Shown piece after piece: positions 1 to 4,282 of a stretch of 7,000 nt of DNA. The translations under genes were made by a program, and so were the position numbers. The DNA is taken from contig JAPTWR010000114.1 of assembly GCA_028065135.1 (NCBI GenBank), positions 81,703 through 88,702 on the forward strand, in the 5' to 3' direction. Under the pieces are notes generated by a model. It saw only the letters and a list, made by a program, of their open reading frames with translations, did not search any database and was not told the DNA's origin. The stretch is from Acidithiobacillus sp. (lineage in GTDB: Bacteria > Pseudomonadota > Gammaproteobacteria > Acidithiobacillales > Acidithiobacillaceae). The number at the start of each line of letters is the position of its first letter. Positions within the stretch are counted from its first letter, which is position 1.

Positions 1-170
1 CGGTTTACTTCGGCGATCAGGTTGATTGGCAGGGTGCCAATCACCAAGTCTCCCTTTTCGACCATTTCTTCCAGATCAATGATGTGAGTGACCTGATGAA
101 CGTCGCTGAATCCTTGGCGGGTTGCCCATTCAATAGCGCCTGGCTGGCGTGTTACCAAAAATGTAGTCAT
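1..170 (-). CDS. csx16: Csx16-family protein (VVA1548 type), N-terminal part, runs off the left edge
   Basis: Only the first 56 residues are in the window. They begin MTTFLVTRQPGAIEWATRQG, continue with a His-containing strand (HQVTHIIDL), and reach GDLVIGTLPINLIAEV. The N-terminal TTFLVTRxPGAIEW block and the GDxVIGTLPxNLxAEV block are the hallmarks I recognise for Csx16 (Cas_VVA1548), a small family of roughly 100 residues. Csx16 is known from type III CRISPR loci and has been described as a ring nuclease that degrades the cyclic oligoadenylate made by Cas10, which turns ancillary effectors off. The start ATG at 170-168 has a strong AAAGGAG seven bases upstream. It lies 27 bases after the PAPS-reductase-like gene, so the two probably share a message. 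No CRISPR repeats or cas genes are visible, so whether it serves a host CRISPR locus or acts as a counter-defence gene cannot be decided here. Confidence 0.85.
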   Translation of the reverse strand, partial: MTTFLVTRQPGAIEWATRQGFSDVHQVTHIIDLEEMVEKGDLVIGTLPINLIAEVN

Positions 171-197
171 GGTTAACTCCTTTTGCTTGCAGGTTAT

Positions 198-1217
198 TCA
201 GGTTGGCCCGACACTTTCTCCAAAAGCACCAGCCGGATATTCCCAATGATCGAGGAATACCGGTTCGTCATAATGCTTGGACATGGCGATTGATCGCCAT
301 TTGCTGGAAAGCATGGGATAGGGTGTGCCTTGATTGGCACGATCGACAACGGATTGAATGCGATGAATGGTGAGGCCAAACTCCTTTTCATATGCGGCGA
401 TGCGAGTGAATCCTTTCGGATCCAGCGCGCGGACAGTAGCCCATTGATGGGGGCTGCCAAAAATGCACTTCATGCAACTGACCCGACCAAAACCGAGCCA
501 GTAAGCAGGGTGGGGATTCACACGGTAGCGCCGGATAATATCCCAGACCTCAGATTCGGACCAGGAATGTACCGGACGCCAGTGATCGACATGGCGGCCA
601 GATTTGCCTTTACGAAGATCGGCCTTGTGCGGCTCGAAAACCGCATATTTGGCTCTGCCGGGGGATTCCTCAGCGCGTTCTCCGGTCACGACCAACGTCC
701 GCTTTCCAGCAAACCGGGGATCATTACGGATAGCGGCAGCGGCGACATCGATCTTCAGGTACGCGGAACACCAACGCACAGAGAGGTTGCCGGATACTTG
801 TGGAAACTTGCGGCGGGTCCCTTGCGGACCAACCCCGCCCGTGGTGTACAGTCCGTCCACGGATTGGAAGTGAATGGGTGCCGTGGGCGATTCGTTGCGT
901 AGCATTTCACGCTCGAAGCCACCCTCTTTCCATGAGAAAAAGATCGGTGTACAAAAGGCGGCGGCGACCAGATCGCAATATGATTCTGTGATTGGCCAGT
1001 CCATCAATGCGCCTTCCGCACCATCGATACGGTGGTGCCAAAGTTCAATGCGAGTGCGCGGCACCCCCAGATCAAGCAGATGCAGCAGACAGGCCAATGA
1101 GTCCTTGCCGCCAGAAAAAGCGACCAGGATATGGTCGTAACTCTGGAGGTCTGGACGGGTGACTGATGTTGTGTCTGGCTCCCCAAACAAAGGAACCTGC
1201 GCCCTTGCCGTACTCAT
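198..1217 (-). CDS. PAPS reductase / ATP pyrophosphatase (PP-loop) family protein
   Basis: A 339-residue member of the phosphoadenosine phosphosulfate reductase-like PP-loop family. The ATP-binding PP-loop SGGKDS is at residues 35-40. Typical family blocks follow: HHRIDG (61-66), SVRWCSAYLKID (146-157), GERAEES (179-185), HWRPVHSW (212-219) and SCMKCIFG (247-254). Members bind ATP and activate a substrate by adenylation or handle sulfur; relatives include CysH, DndC and phage or plasmid paralogues of unknown substrate. Cys150, Cys248 and Cys251 (the last two as CxxC) could hold an iron-sulfur cluster, but that is inference. The start is chosen at ATG 1217-1215 because it overlaps the stop of the 45-residue ORF upstream as ATGA. 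An in-frame TTG seven codons earlier has no ribosome binding site. Csx16 follows 27 bases downstream. The exact substrate (nucleic acid, tRNA or small molecule) is not readable from sequence. Confidence 0.9.
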   Translation of the reverse strand: MSTARAQVPLFGEPDTTSVTRPDLQSYDHILVAFSGGKDSLACLLHLLDLGVPRTRIELWHHRIDGAEGALMDWPITESYCDLVAAAFCTPIFFSWKEGGFEREMLRNESPTAPIHFQSVDGLYTTGGVGPQGTRRKFPQVSGNLSVRWCSAYLKIDVAAAAIRNDPRFAGKRTLVVTGERAEESPGRAKYAVFEPHKADLRKGKSGRHVDHWRPVHSWSESEVWDIIRRYRVNPHPAYWLGFGRVSCMKCIFGSPHQWATVRALDPKGFTRIAAYEKEFGLTIHRIQSVVDRANQGTPYPMLSSKWRSIAMSKHYDEPVFLDHWEYPAGAFGESVGPT

Positions 1218-1351
1218 GATGAAGCCCGTGGTGAGCAAAGCGCTTGCTTGGAGGTCAGGTGATGGTATTGGTCATAGTCCAAACGATCAGGTTGACCTAT
1301 CTGAAGATACGCATGGATGCTGGACTGTTTACGTCTAGTTGAAATTCGCAT
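1214..1351 (-). CDS. 45-residue hypothetical protein, coupled to the PAPS-reductase-like gene
   Basis: A short ORF beginning MRISTRRKQSSIHAYLQIGQ and ending in CSPRASS. It has an excellent ribosome binding site (AAGGAGT, plus-strand 1357-1363) six bases before ATG 1351-1349. Its TGA overlaps the ATG of the PP-loop gene (ATGA at 1217-1214), the usual arrangement for translational coupling. That gene has no good ribosome binding site of its own, so this ORF may work mainly as a leader that delivers ribosomes. The N-terminus is basic and there is no membrane segment. I do not recognise the family. The strong start signal and the stop/start overlap are the reasons for calling it; the amino-acid sequence alone would not be convincing. 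Confidence 0.6.
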   Translation of the reverse strand: MRISTRRKQSSIHAYLQIGQPDRLDYDQYHHLTSKQALCSPRASS

Positions 1352-1372
1352 GGTGTACTCCTTGCGTATAAT
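1345..1372 (+). promoter_or_regulatory. Candidate plus-strand sigma70-type promoter
   Basis: A perfect -10 box TATAAT at 1367-1372 is preceded, with a 16-base spacer, by TTCGCA (1345-1350), a 4-of-6 match to the -35 consensus. The predicted start is near 1379. It points away from the minus-strand genes and into the run of stem-loops at 1401-1606. Its -35 box overlaps the start of the 45-residue minus-strand ORF, so transcription from it would interfere with that gene. Confidence 0.5.
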
Positions 1373-1385
1373 CGGCTAAATAGAA

Positions 1386-1550
1386 ATGGGTGAATTTTTC
1401 ACCGCTGATAGCGGTATTATTGCGTGCTTGATAGTGTCGGCTTGGATGCTTGGATTGTACCTTGACGAAGGTTCATGTACGGTGCTTTCAAGTATCCCAA
1501 TATTTGGATATGAGGTTATGGTTATTCCAGGAAATGGCCTGGTCCACTGA
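1386..1550 (+). CDS. Possible 54-residue single-pass membrane peptide
   Basis: An ATG-to-TGA reading frame inside the plus-strand transcript candidate. It begins MGEFFTADSG and has an uninterrupted hydrophobic segment at about residues 10-26 (GIIACLIVSAWMLGLYL), followed by an acidic DE and a further mostly uncharged half ending PGNGLVH. The stop codon abuts the terminal stem at 1550, which fits a one-gene unit. Against it: there is no Shine-Dalgarno sequence, and the predicted transcript start at about 1379 would leave only some seven bases of leader, so translation would have to be nearly leaderless. Small hydrophobic peptides in such units can be toxins or membrane regulators, but I claim no function. 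The ORF may simply be chance inside a structured RNA. Confidence 0.28.
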   Translation: MGEFFTADSGIIACLIVSAWMLGLYLDEGSCTVLSSIPIFGYEVMVIPGNGLVH

Positions 1551-1606
1551 AAAATCCGTGCCAACAGACATTGCGTTAGCCATGGTACTATTGGCATGGA
1601 TTTTTT
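1550..1606 (+). terminator. Long stem-loop with T6, terminator-like (possibly bidirectional)
   Basis: AAAAATCCGTGCCAA (1550-1564) pairs with TTGGCATGGATTTTT (1591-1605) across a 26-base loop. In plus-strand RNA all 15 positions pair, one as G.U. In minus-strand RNA the same position is an A.C mismatch. The plus-strand reading ends in T6 (1601-1606), the minus-strand reading in T5. It sits at the end of the plus-strand unit and also downstream of the minus-strand gene ending at 1680, so it could stop transcription from both sides. The long loop is unusual for an intrinsic terminator. Confidence 0.5.
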
Positions 1607-1632
1607 AGCGAAGTTTAAGATGGTGCCGTAAG

Positions 1633-1653
1633 TCCCCGCCAATCTGGCGGGGA
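1633..1653. repeat. 9-bp GC-rich hairpin after the gene ending at 1680
   Basis: TCCCCGCCA (1633-1641) and TGGCGGGGA (1645-1653) are perfect complements around a 3-base loop. It lies 26 bases past the stop of the 89-residue gene on the minus strand. No T-run follows on either strand, so it is either a 3' stabilising stem or the first part of a composite terminator with the stem at 1550-1606. Confidence 0.6.
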
Positions 1654-1679
1654 TATAAGGCTTTCAATACGTCACAGGG

Positions 1680-1949
1680 TTAGCTGGATACCAGCGCCTG
1701 CGAATCGAAGGTCCGCGCGAAATCCACGGCAGATGAGATGATGTTATCCGGAACCGGTTTGTAACTGCGAAGGACCGTATGGTCCTCAGCAGCCAGCAGC
1801 ATAGAGGTGGTGTACAATTTCCCATCTTCTTCTCTACCACCCCATGAGTTTGGTTCGCATATGCGAATATCAACTTTTCCTAGCCGGGATATGTAGATGC
1901 TTGGACACACGGTTACCAGGAAGCGGCCGATCTGTTTTTTGGCGGTCAT
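1680..1949 (-). CDS. 89-residue hypothetical protein
   Basis: Starts MTAKKQIGRFLVTVCPSIYI and ends FDSQALVSS. ATG 1949-1947 has a GGGGG run (plus-strand 1957-1961) seven bases upstream. An in-frame ATG seven codons earlier lies inside the end of the upstream gene and lacks such a site. The sequence suggests a mixed beta/alpha soluble domain: an N-terminal strand pair (GRFLVTVCPSIYI, KVDIRICEP), a polar loop with a GGREED stretch, and a C-terminal helix (NIISSAVDFARTF). No metal-binding motif, signal peptide or membrane segment is seen. It follows the 60-residue gene by 14 bases and is the last gene of the long array before the hairpin block. I do not recognise the family. Confidence 0.75.
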   Translation of the reverse strand: MTAKKQIGRFLVTVCPSIYISRLGKVDIRICEPNSWGGREEDGKLYTTSMLLAAEDHTVLRSYKPVPDNIISSAVDFARTFDSQALVSS

Positions 1950-1963
1950 TTTTCGACCCCCTT

Positions 1964-2146
1964 TTAGCATGGGACTTCGTCTGGTGGCACTTTATCCGTA
2001 TTCTCGAAAGTGAACCCGGATGTGCTGTTGCTGTCTGCGCCAGTTGCACAGCCAGCGCCGAGGCGATCAACGGCTTCGTTGAACGCATCTTCCACGTCGG
2101 CTTCAGTTTCGCCGCGTAGGTAGATGGTGATTTTTCGGACAATCAT
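1964..2146 (-). CDS. 60-residue hypothetical protein, acidic, helix-containing
   Basis: Starts MIVRKITIYLRGETEADVED and ends DKVPPDEVPC. ATG 2146-2144 has AGGAG seven to eight bases upstream. The plan is a short beta strand (RKITIYL), then an acidic helix (TEADVEDAFNEAVDRLG), a small-residue loop (GADSNSTSG), a second strand (FTFEN) and a proline-rich tail with a terminal cysteine. It resembles short hypothetical proteins with a TEAELEDAL-type helix and a GSDxNxxGSFxF strand often met on phages and integrative elements. That is recognition from memory only and gives no function. The gene ends 14 bases before the next start, as in an operon. Confidence 0.75.
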   Translation of the reverse strand: MIVRKITIYLRGETEADVEDAFNEAVDRLGAGCATGADSNSTSGFTFENTDKVPPDEVPC

Positions 2147-2175
2147 GTGGTTTCTCCTAAGTCAATGTTACCTCT

Positions 2176-2334
2176 TTAGAGTTCAGGAATAATTCCATAT
2201 AAAATCTCGACGCTATGATCGACGACCTCAGCGTCGGTGTCTCCGGTGAGCATGCCCATGTCTTTAAGATGCTCGGCCTCGACATAATGGCCTCCTAAAG
2301 CACAGTGATATATTTCCGTGTGACGTTTAGACAA
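2176..2334 (-). CDS. Small acidic protein with uncertain start (possible frameshift at its start)
   Basis: The reading frame ending with TAA at 2178-2176 has protein-like content: VEAEHLKDMGMLTGDTDAEV, then VDHSVEILYGIIPEL. The only convincing ribosome binding site (TAGGAGG, overlapping the stop of the DUF3085 gene) leads to ATG 2286-2284, which is in a different frame and gives an unconvincing 42-residue product ending at a TAG near 2160. In its own frame the good sequence opens back to TTG 2334-2332, giving 52 residues with a 40-base overlap of the DUF3085 gene and no ribosome binding site. Two readings remain: a TTG start, or a one-base deletion just after the ATG that broke a 37-residue gene. 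The coordinates given are those of the TTG reading. Confidence 0.4.
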   Translation of the reverse strand: MSKRHTEIYHCALGGHYVEAEHLKDMGMLTGDTDAEVVDHSVEILYGIIPEL

Positions 2335-2759
2335 ATACTGCGCGTTTCTGGATCACAAGCTTTGGCAAAATGCTCTACGGGTAACGCAGCCGAGAAGTCG
2401 TCTCCGTTCAGTATGCCGAGCCGATCGTACCAGTCTGTATTCCTGTCCGGATCATAACCGTTGGCATAGGCCACACGATTTTTGGCATAGCGGTCTTTGT
2501 TGTCCTGGTCCAGCAGAAGGCGGGGCAAACCGTTGGATATAAGGTAAACTCCGTTGTCCTTCACGAGCCACAAAGCAGCCGGCACTTTTGCGAGTTCGAT
2601 GTTGTTATGGTCCGGAAAGCCGTGCTCTCCAATTTTTACGACTCCGCCCTTATGCAGCTTCGGGTCGTTCAGTTCACTGAACGATGGGTTATGTTCCTGA
2701 CAGCGCAGGGCGTGGTGATACAACATGGCCACGTCGGCCGAAGAGAATCGCAGTTTCAT
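2295..2759 (-). CDS. DUF3085 domain-containing protein
   Basis: A 154-residue protein that I recognise as DUF3085, a single-domain family of unknown function common on plasmids and integrative elements. Family blocks are visible in order: an N-terminal MKLRFSSADVAML, DPKLHKGGVV (32-41), VPAALWLVKDNGVYLISNG (59-77), RVAYANGYDPDRNTDWYD (95-112), NGDDF (118-122) and a C-terminal strand NVTRKYITVL. It looks soluble, with no signal peptide. ATG 2759-2757 has AGGAGG four to five bases upstream and overlaps the stop of the preceding 42-residue gene as ATGA, so translation is coupled. A TTG ten codons upstream in frame is less likely. The length agrees with the family as I know it. Confidence 0.85.
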   Translation of the reverse strand: MKLRFSSADVAMLYHHALRCQEHNPSFSELNDPKLHKGGVVKIGEHGFPDHNNIELAKVPAALWLVKDNGVYLISNGLPRLLLDQDNKDRYAKNRVAYANGYDPDRNTDWYDRLGILNGDDFSAALPVEHFAKACDPETRSICLNVTRKYITVL

Positions 2760-2884
2760 AACACCTCCTGAATTGGTTTGTGGTTGCAAGTGAGGACGCC
2801 ATTGGCAAACTCCACAGCGGCTACGAGTGCCCTACCTGTATGATTTTTGCCGTATTGGCGGCACATTACTTTTGATTTTTCCAT
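2756..2884 (-). CDS. 42-residue hypothetical protein (or 36 residues)
   Basis: Starts MEKSKVMCRQYGKNHTGRAL and ends LTCNHKPIQEVL. Two starts are possible. ATG 2884-2882, inside the end of the upstream gene, has GGGGA about ten bases before it. ATG 2866-2864 overlaps the upstream stop as TAATG, a common re-initiation arrangement. Its TGA overlaps the ATG of the DUF3085 gene as ATGA. Two cysteine/histidine clusters (CRQYGKNH and CNH) could bind a metal, but the spacing matches no motif I know. The tight overlaps on both sides suggest coupled translation of three successive genes. Confidence 0.6.
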   Translation of the reverse strand: MEKSKVMCRQYGKNHTGRALVAAVEFANGVLTCNHKPIQEVL

Positions 2885-3012
2885 GTCTTCCAGTCCCCTA
2901 TTGACTCGAAAGCGATATAGCCTCCGTGTATCTTCACAATTTTGGCGGCCCATGGGCACTGCCGTTGTACAAAATACCGGCTGACGTTGCCGGTGAATAT
3001 TTCTTTTCGCAT
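2866..3012 (-). CDS. 48-residue hypothetical protein with a KIVKxxGGYxAFES core
   Basis: Starts MRKEIFTGNVSRYFVQRQCP, with core AAKIVKIHGGYIAFES and end DWKTWKNQK. ATG 3012-3010 has AAGGAG nine bases upstream, and that site itself overlaps the stop of the preceding gene (TAAGGAG). The combination of a KIVK strand, GGYxAFES and a C-terminal WKxQK resembles a short conserved hypothetical protein of phages and integrative elements that I have seen before without a known role. It is basic, soluble and too small for more than a beta-hairpin plus helix. Its TAA overlaps the possible second start of the next gene (TAATG). Confidence 0.75.
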   Translation of the reverse strand: MRKEIFTGNVSRYFVQRQCPWAAKIVKIHGGYIAFESIGDWKTWKNQK

Positions 3013-3025
3013 TTGGTCACGCTCC

Positions 3026-3244
3026 TTAGTGAATGCCACTTTCGTAACGATCCGCTGCAGTTTCGATCAGAGAGGCCAAGTGTCCTGCCCCGGTCGTCGA
3101 TTTGCGGCGTAGTGCTTCCGCGTGGCGCCGCAGGCATTGAGAGGTAGGGATCACGTCGTCCAGAAGCAGTTCGATATCCTGCCCCGGTGCGGCGGAGATG
3201 AGGGCATAGCGCCCTAATTCAGTATGTTGAATCGTGATGTTCAT
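3026..3244 (-). CDS. 72-residue hypothetical protein
   Basis: Starts MNITIQHTELGRYALISAAP and ends ETAADRYESGIH. ATG 3244-3242 has GAGGAG eight bases upstream. The N-terminal third looks like a beta hairpin (NITIQHTELGRYALISA), followed by an acidic helix (GQDIELLLDDVI) and a longer basic then neutral helix (QCLRRHAEALRRKS, GHLASLIETAADRYE). No signal peptide or metal motif is seen. A 5-bp GC hairpin (3265-3278) lies just upstream of the ribosome binding site. The leader GGAGTGTCTGCATG is nearly identical to that of the gene starting at 5114. Family not recognised. Confidence 0.75.
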   Translation of the reverse strand: MNITIQHTELGRYALISAAPGQDIELLLDDVIPTSQCLRRHAEALRRKSTTGAGHLASLIETAADRYESGIH

Positions 3245-3264
3245 GCAGACACTCCTCGTTTGGT

Positions 3265-3278
3265 GCGCTGGTCAGCGC
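3265..3278. repeat. 5-bp GC hairpin before the ribosome binding site of the gene starting at 3244
   Basis: GCGCT (3265-3269) pairs with AGCGC (3274-3278) around GGTC. It overlaps the stop codon of the 78-residue ORF and ends eight bases before the GAGGAG site of the next gene. Confidence 0.45.
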
Positions 3279-3508
3279 GTGTGGTCCGTATATGGTAATT
3301 CCTGGTGGCCCCAGGTGGCGTAGAAATTACTCATTCCCATATCGCGAAGACATGGGAATGAGATCTTGCTGGACATGATGCCAGCAAGATTCCAGGTTAT
3401 GGTGTCCAGCCTTCCGTCCACCGGTGTTTCATCAGCAGACGGAGGCATCCCTTCGGCCAATAGTTCATTGGCCATTTTCTGAGTTTCCGCCGCAGAATGC
3501 GGCGACAT
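3272..3508 (-). CDS. 78-residue hypothetical protein whose second half encodes tandem hairpins
   Basis: Starts MSPHSAAETQKMANELLAEG and ends HQELPYTDHTR. ATG 3508-3506 follows the upstream stop by three bases but has no Shine-Dalgarno sequence. Its first codons form a 7-bp hairpin (3488-3504). Codon choice is ordinary throughout and the frame is open for its whole length, with a helical N-terminal third and aromatic residues in the rest (TWNLAG, NFYATWGH). The region encoding about residues 39-60 contains two perfect inverted repeats back to back. Either translation is coupled to the 61-residue gene and the hairpins are regulatory inside the message, or only part of this frame is translated and the rest is a structured spacer. 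Confidence 0.5.
   Translation of the reverse strand: MSPHSAAETQKMANELLAEGMPPSADETPVDGRLDTITWNLAGIMSSKISFPCLRDMGMSNFYATWGHQELPYTDHTR
3330..3362. repeat. 11-bp perfect inverted repeat, first of a tandem pair
   Basis: CTCATTCCCAT (3330-3340) is the exact complement of ATGGGAATGAG (3352-3362), with an 11-base loop. In minus-strand RNA the loop can add three more pairs (one G.U) and close on UUCGC, giving a stem of about 14 bp followed by UAAUUUCU. It directly abuts the second repeat. Confidence 0.75.
3363..3390. repeat. 10-bp perfect inverted repeat, second of a tandem pair
   Basis: ATCTTGCTGG (3363-3372) is the exact complement of CCAGCAAGAT (3381-3390) around an 8-base loop. It begins at the base after the first inverted repeat ends. 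A weaker 5-bp stem, CCTGG/CCAGG (3301-3315), lies on the other side of the pair. Confidence 0.75.
3488..3504. repeat. 7-bp GC hairpin just after the stop of the 61-residue gene
   Basis: CGCCGCA (3488-3494) and TGCGGCG (3498-3504) are perfect complements with a 3-base loop. The stem starts seven bases past the TAA at 3512 and covers codons 2-7 of the next ORF. There is no T-run after it on the minus strand. Confidence 0.6.
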
Positions 3509-3511
3509 TGC

Positions 3512-3697
3512 TTACTGCTTTGCATGCTTGTTGCGGAGATACTCATTTGCTTCCTTGAAGGTTGAGAAAAGTTGACCGGCCTCCAGGAGGCATAAGGCAT
3601 CGCTCATGCTCAGGCCAGAGGCGACCACTTTCTCTTTGACCGTATCGTTGACGATGCAATATACGGTCTCCTTATACTGCGGTTTCCAACTGCTCAT
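3512..3697 (-). CDS. 61-residue hypothetical protein
   Basis: Starts MSSWKPQYKETVYCIVNDTV and ends YLRNKHAKQ. ATG 3697-3695 has AGGAG seven bases upstream. It looks like a small alpha/beta protein: a strand (ETVYCIVND), a strand or helix (KEKVVASG), a helix (SMSDALCLLEAG) and a C-terminal helix (STFKEANEYLRNKH) with a basic tail. The ASGLSMSDALCLLEA part resembles the short repeats by which small phage proteins pack helices, but I recognise no named family. A strong GC hairpin follows its stop. Confidence 0.75.
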   Translation of the reverse strand: MSSWKPQYKETVYCIVNDTVKEKVVASGLSMSDALCLLEAGQLFSTFKEANEYLRNKHAKQ

Positions 3698-3711
3698 ATA
3701 ATGGCTCCTGT

Positions 3712-3813
3712 TCAGTTTGGCCGTGCATAGCGGCGGGCCTGATGACGCCCTGTTTTGGGCTTTGCCCTGTTGCAGCCGCCAGGCATGGTGCTGTTTGTGG
3801 GTATGACGCCCAT
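3712..3813 (-). CDS. Possible 33-residue basic peptide
   Basis: ATG 3813-3811 to TGA 3714-3712. It begins MGVIPTNSTMPGGCNRAKPK and ends RHQARRYARPN, strongly basic in its second half. It fills the gap between the stop of the zinc-ribbon-like gene (3824) and the ribosome binding site of the 61-residue gene, and its stop is only two bases before that site. The upstream signal is poor (AGGG eight bases before ATG). The DNA contains short GGGC/GCCC stems (about 3730-3770) that could equally explain this gap as non-coding. Function unknown. Confidence 0.28.
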   Translation of the reverse strand: MGVIPTNSTMPGGCNRAKPKTGRHQARRYARPN

Positions 3814-3823
3814 GGCGGTGACC

Positions 3824-4282
3824 CTACATGCATTGACCGGCGCGAACCAGCGAACTCATGTACTCTTCTGCCGCGTTTTCCGTCATGATCTGGCCGCATG
3901 CGGCGCATTCGTCATATCCGGCCTTGGTCCAAACCATATTATGCCCACCCGGGCAGTATAGAGCGCGTTCTACGGGAGAATCCGGGTAGTTGAGCCGGTA
4001 AAACTCCTGCTCTTCGGCGTATGTGCGACGCCATTCTTCGGCTTCACGCTCATCCGAATCGTCCAGGCAGGCTTCCATATGGCCATCCTCATAGGCTCCG
4101 CAAATGATTTCCGGGAGAAAAGATGGCATGGGAACCTGATTGCGAAAGGCGGCTCTTCCGGCGTCGAAAGCGAACGCTCGCGCCGTGGTCAATTCCCGCT
4201 CGATCTCTTTGGGATCCGCGTTGGTTATATCCAGCACGCAGAAACGTGCGTGGTGGATGAGTGCTTCGGTCATTTCAAACAT
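3824..4282 (-). CDS. 152-residue hypothetical protein with a C-terminal zinc-ribbon-like motif
   Basis: Starts MFEMTEALIHHARFCVLDIT. The first 50 residues look helical (DPKEIERELTTARAFAFDAGRAAF), the middle is very acidic (EDGHMEACLDDSDEREAEEW). Near the C-terminus Cys110 and His114 (CPGGH) plus Cys126 and Cys129 (CAACG) give a C-x3-H-x11-C-x2-C arrangement typical of a small zinc-binding knuckle. Such motifs bind nucleic acid or protein; which applies here is unknown. The start is ATG 4282-4280, seven bases after AAGGAGT; a TTG two codons upstream would sit on the binding site itself. It overlaps the end of the preceding gene by eight bases, so the two are likely translated together. Confidence 0.8.
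   Translation of the reverse strand: MFEMTEALIHHARFCVLDITNADPKEIERELTTARAFAFDAGRAAFRNQVPMPSFLPEIICGAYEDGHMEACLDDSDEREAEEWRRTYAEEQEFYRLNYPDSPVERALYCPGGHNMVWTKAGYDECAACGQIMTENAAEEYMSSLVRAGQCM

Larger units (their letters stand above)
1379..1606 (+). ncRNA. Candidate structured plus-strand transcript, about 230 nt
   Basis: Between a perfect TATAAT and a stem ending in T6 lie five stem-loops in a row: ACCGCT-gat-AGCGGT (1401-1415), ACCTT-gacg-AAGGT (1459-1472), TATCC-8 nt-GGATA (1493-1510), CCAGG-aaatgg-CCTGG (1527-1542), and the 15-bp terminal stem (1550-1605). All neighbouring genes are on the other strand, so the RNA would be antisense to the leader of the 45-residue ORF and PP-loop operon. 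It could be an antisense or counter-transcript RNA, or the mRNA of the 54-residue ORF inside it. The stems are also readable on the minus strand, but the terminal stem pairs fully (through a G.U) only in plus-strand RNA. I recognise no known RNA family. Confidence 0.4.
1352..1679. other. Gap between minus-strand genes, filled by hairpins and a plus-strand unit
   Basis: No convincing minus-strand gene lies here. The stretch holds the plus-strand -10 box, the stem-loop series and terminator described separately, and a 9-bp GC hairpin nearest the upstream gene. A weak minus-strand -10-like TACAAT (1454-1459) is present without a convincing -35 box. The octamer GCTTGGAT occurs twice in tandem at 1440-1455. 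Confidence 0.5.

Noticed and set aside
330..902. 190-codon plus-strand open frame opposite the PP-loop gene
   Set aside because: It is antisense to a clearly recognisable enzyme, has no ribosome binding site and reads like random sequence.
1366..1395. Minus-strand promoter TTCACC - 17 bases - TTATAC for the 45-residue ORF
   Set aside because: Its predicted start would fall on the ribosome binding site, leaving no usable leader.
1376..1642. 88-codon minus-strand open frame
   Set aside because: TTG start inside a GC hairpin, no ribosome binding site, and the DNA is better explained by stem-loops and a plus-strand transcript.
3672..3908. 78-codon minus-strand open frame
   Set aside because: Out of frame with the zinc-ribbon-like gene it overlaps and with the 61-residue gene; basic, low-quality sequence.
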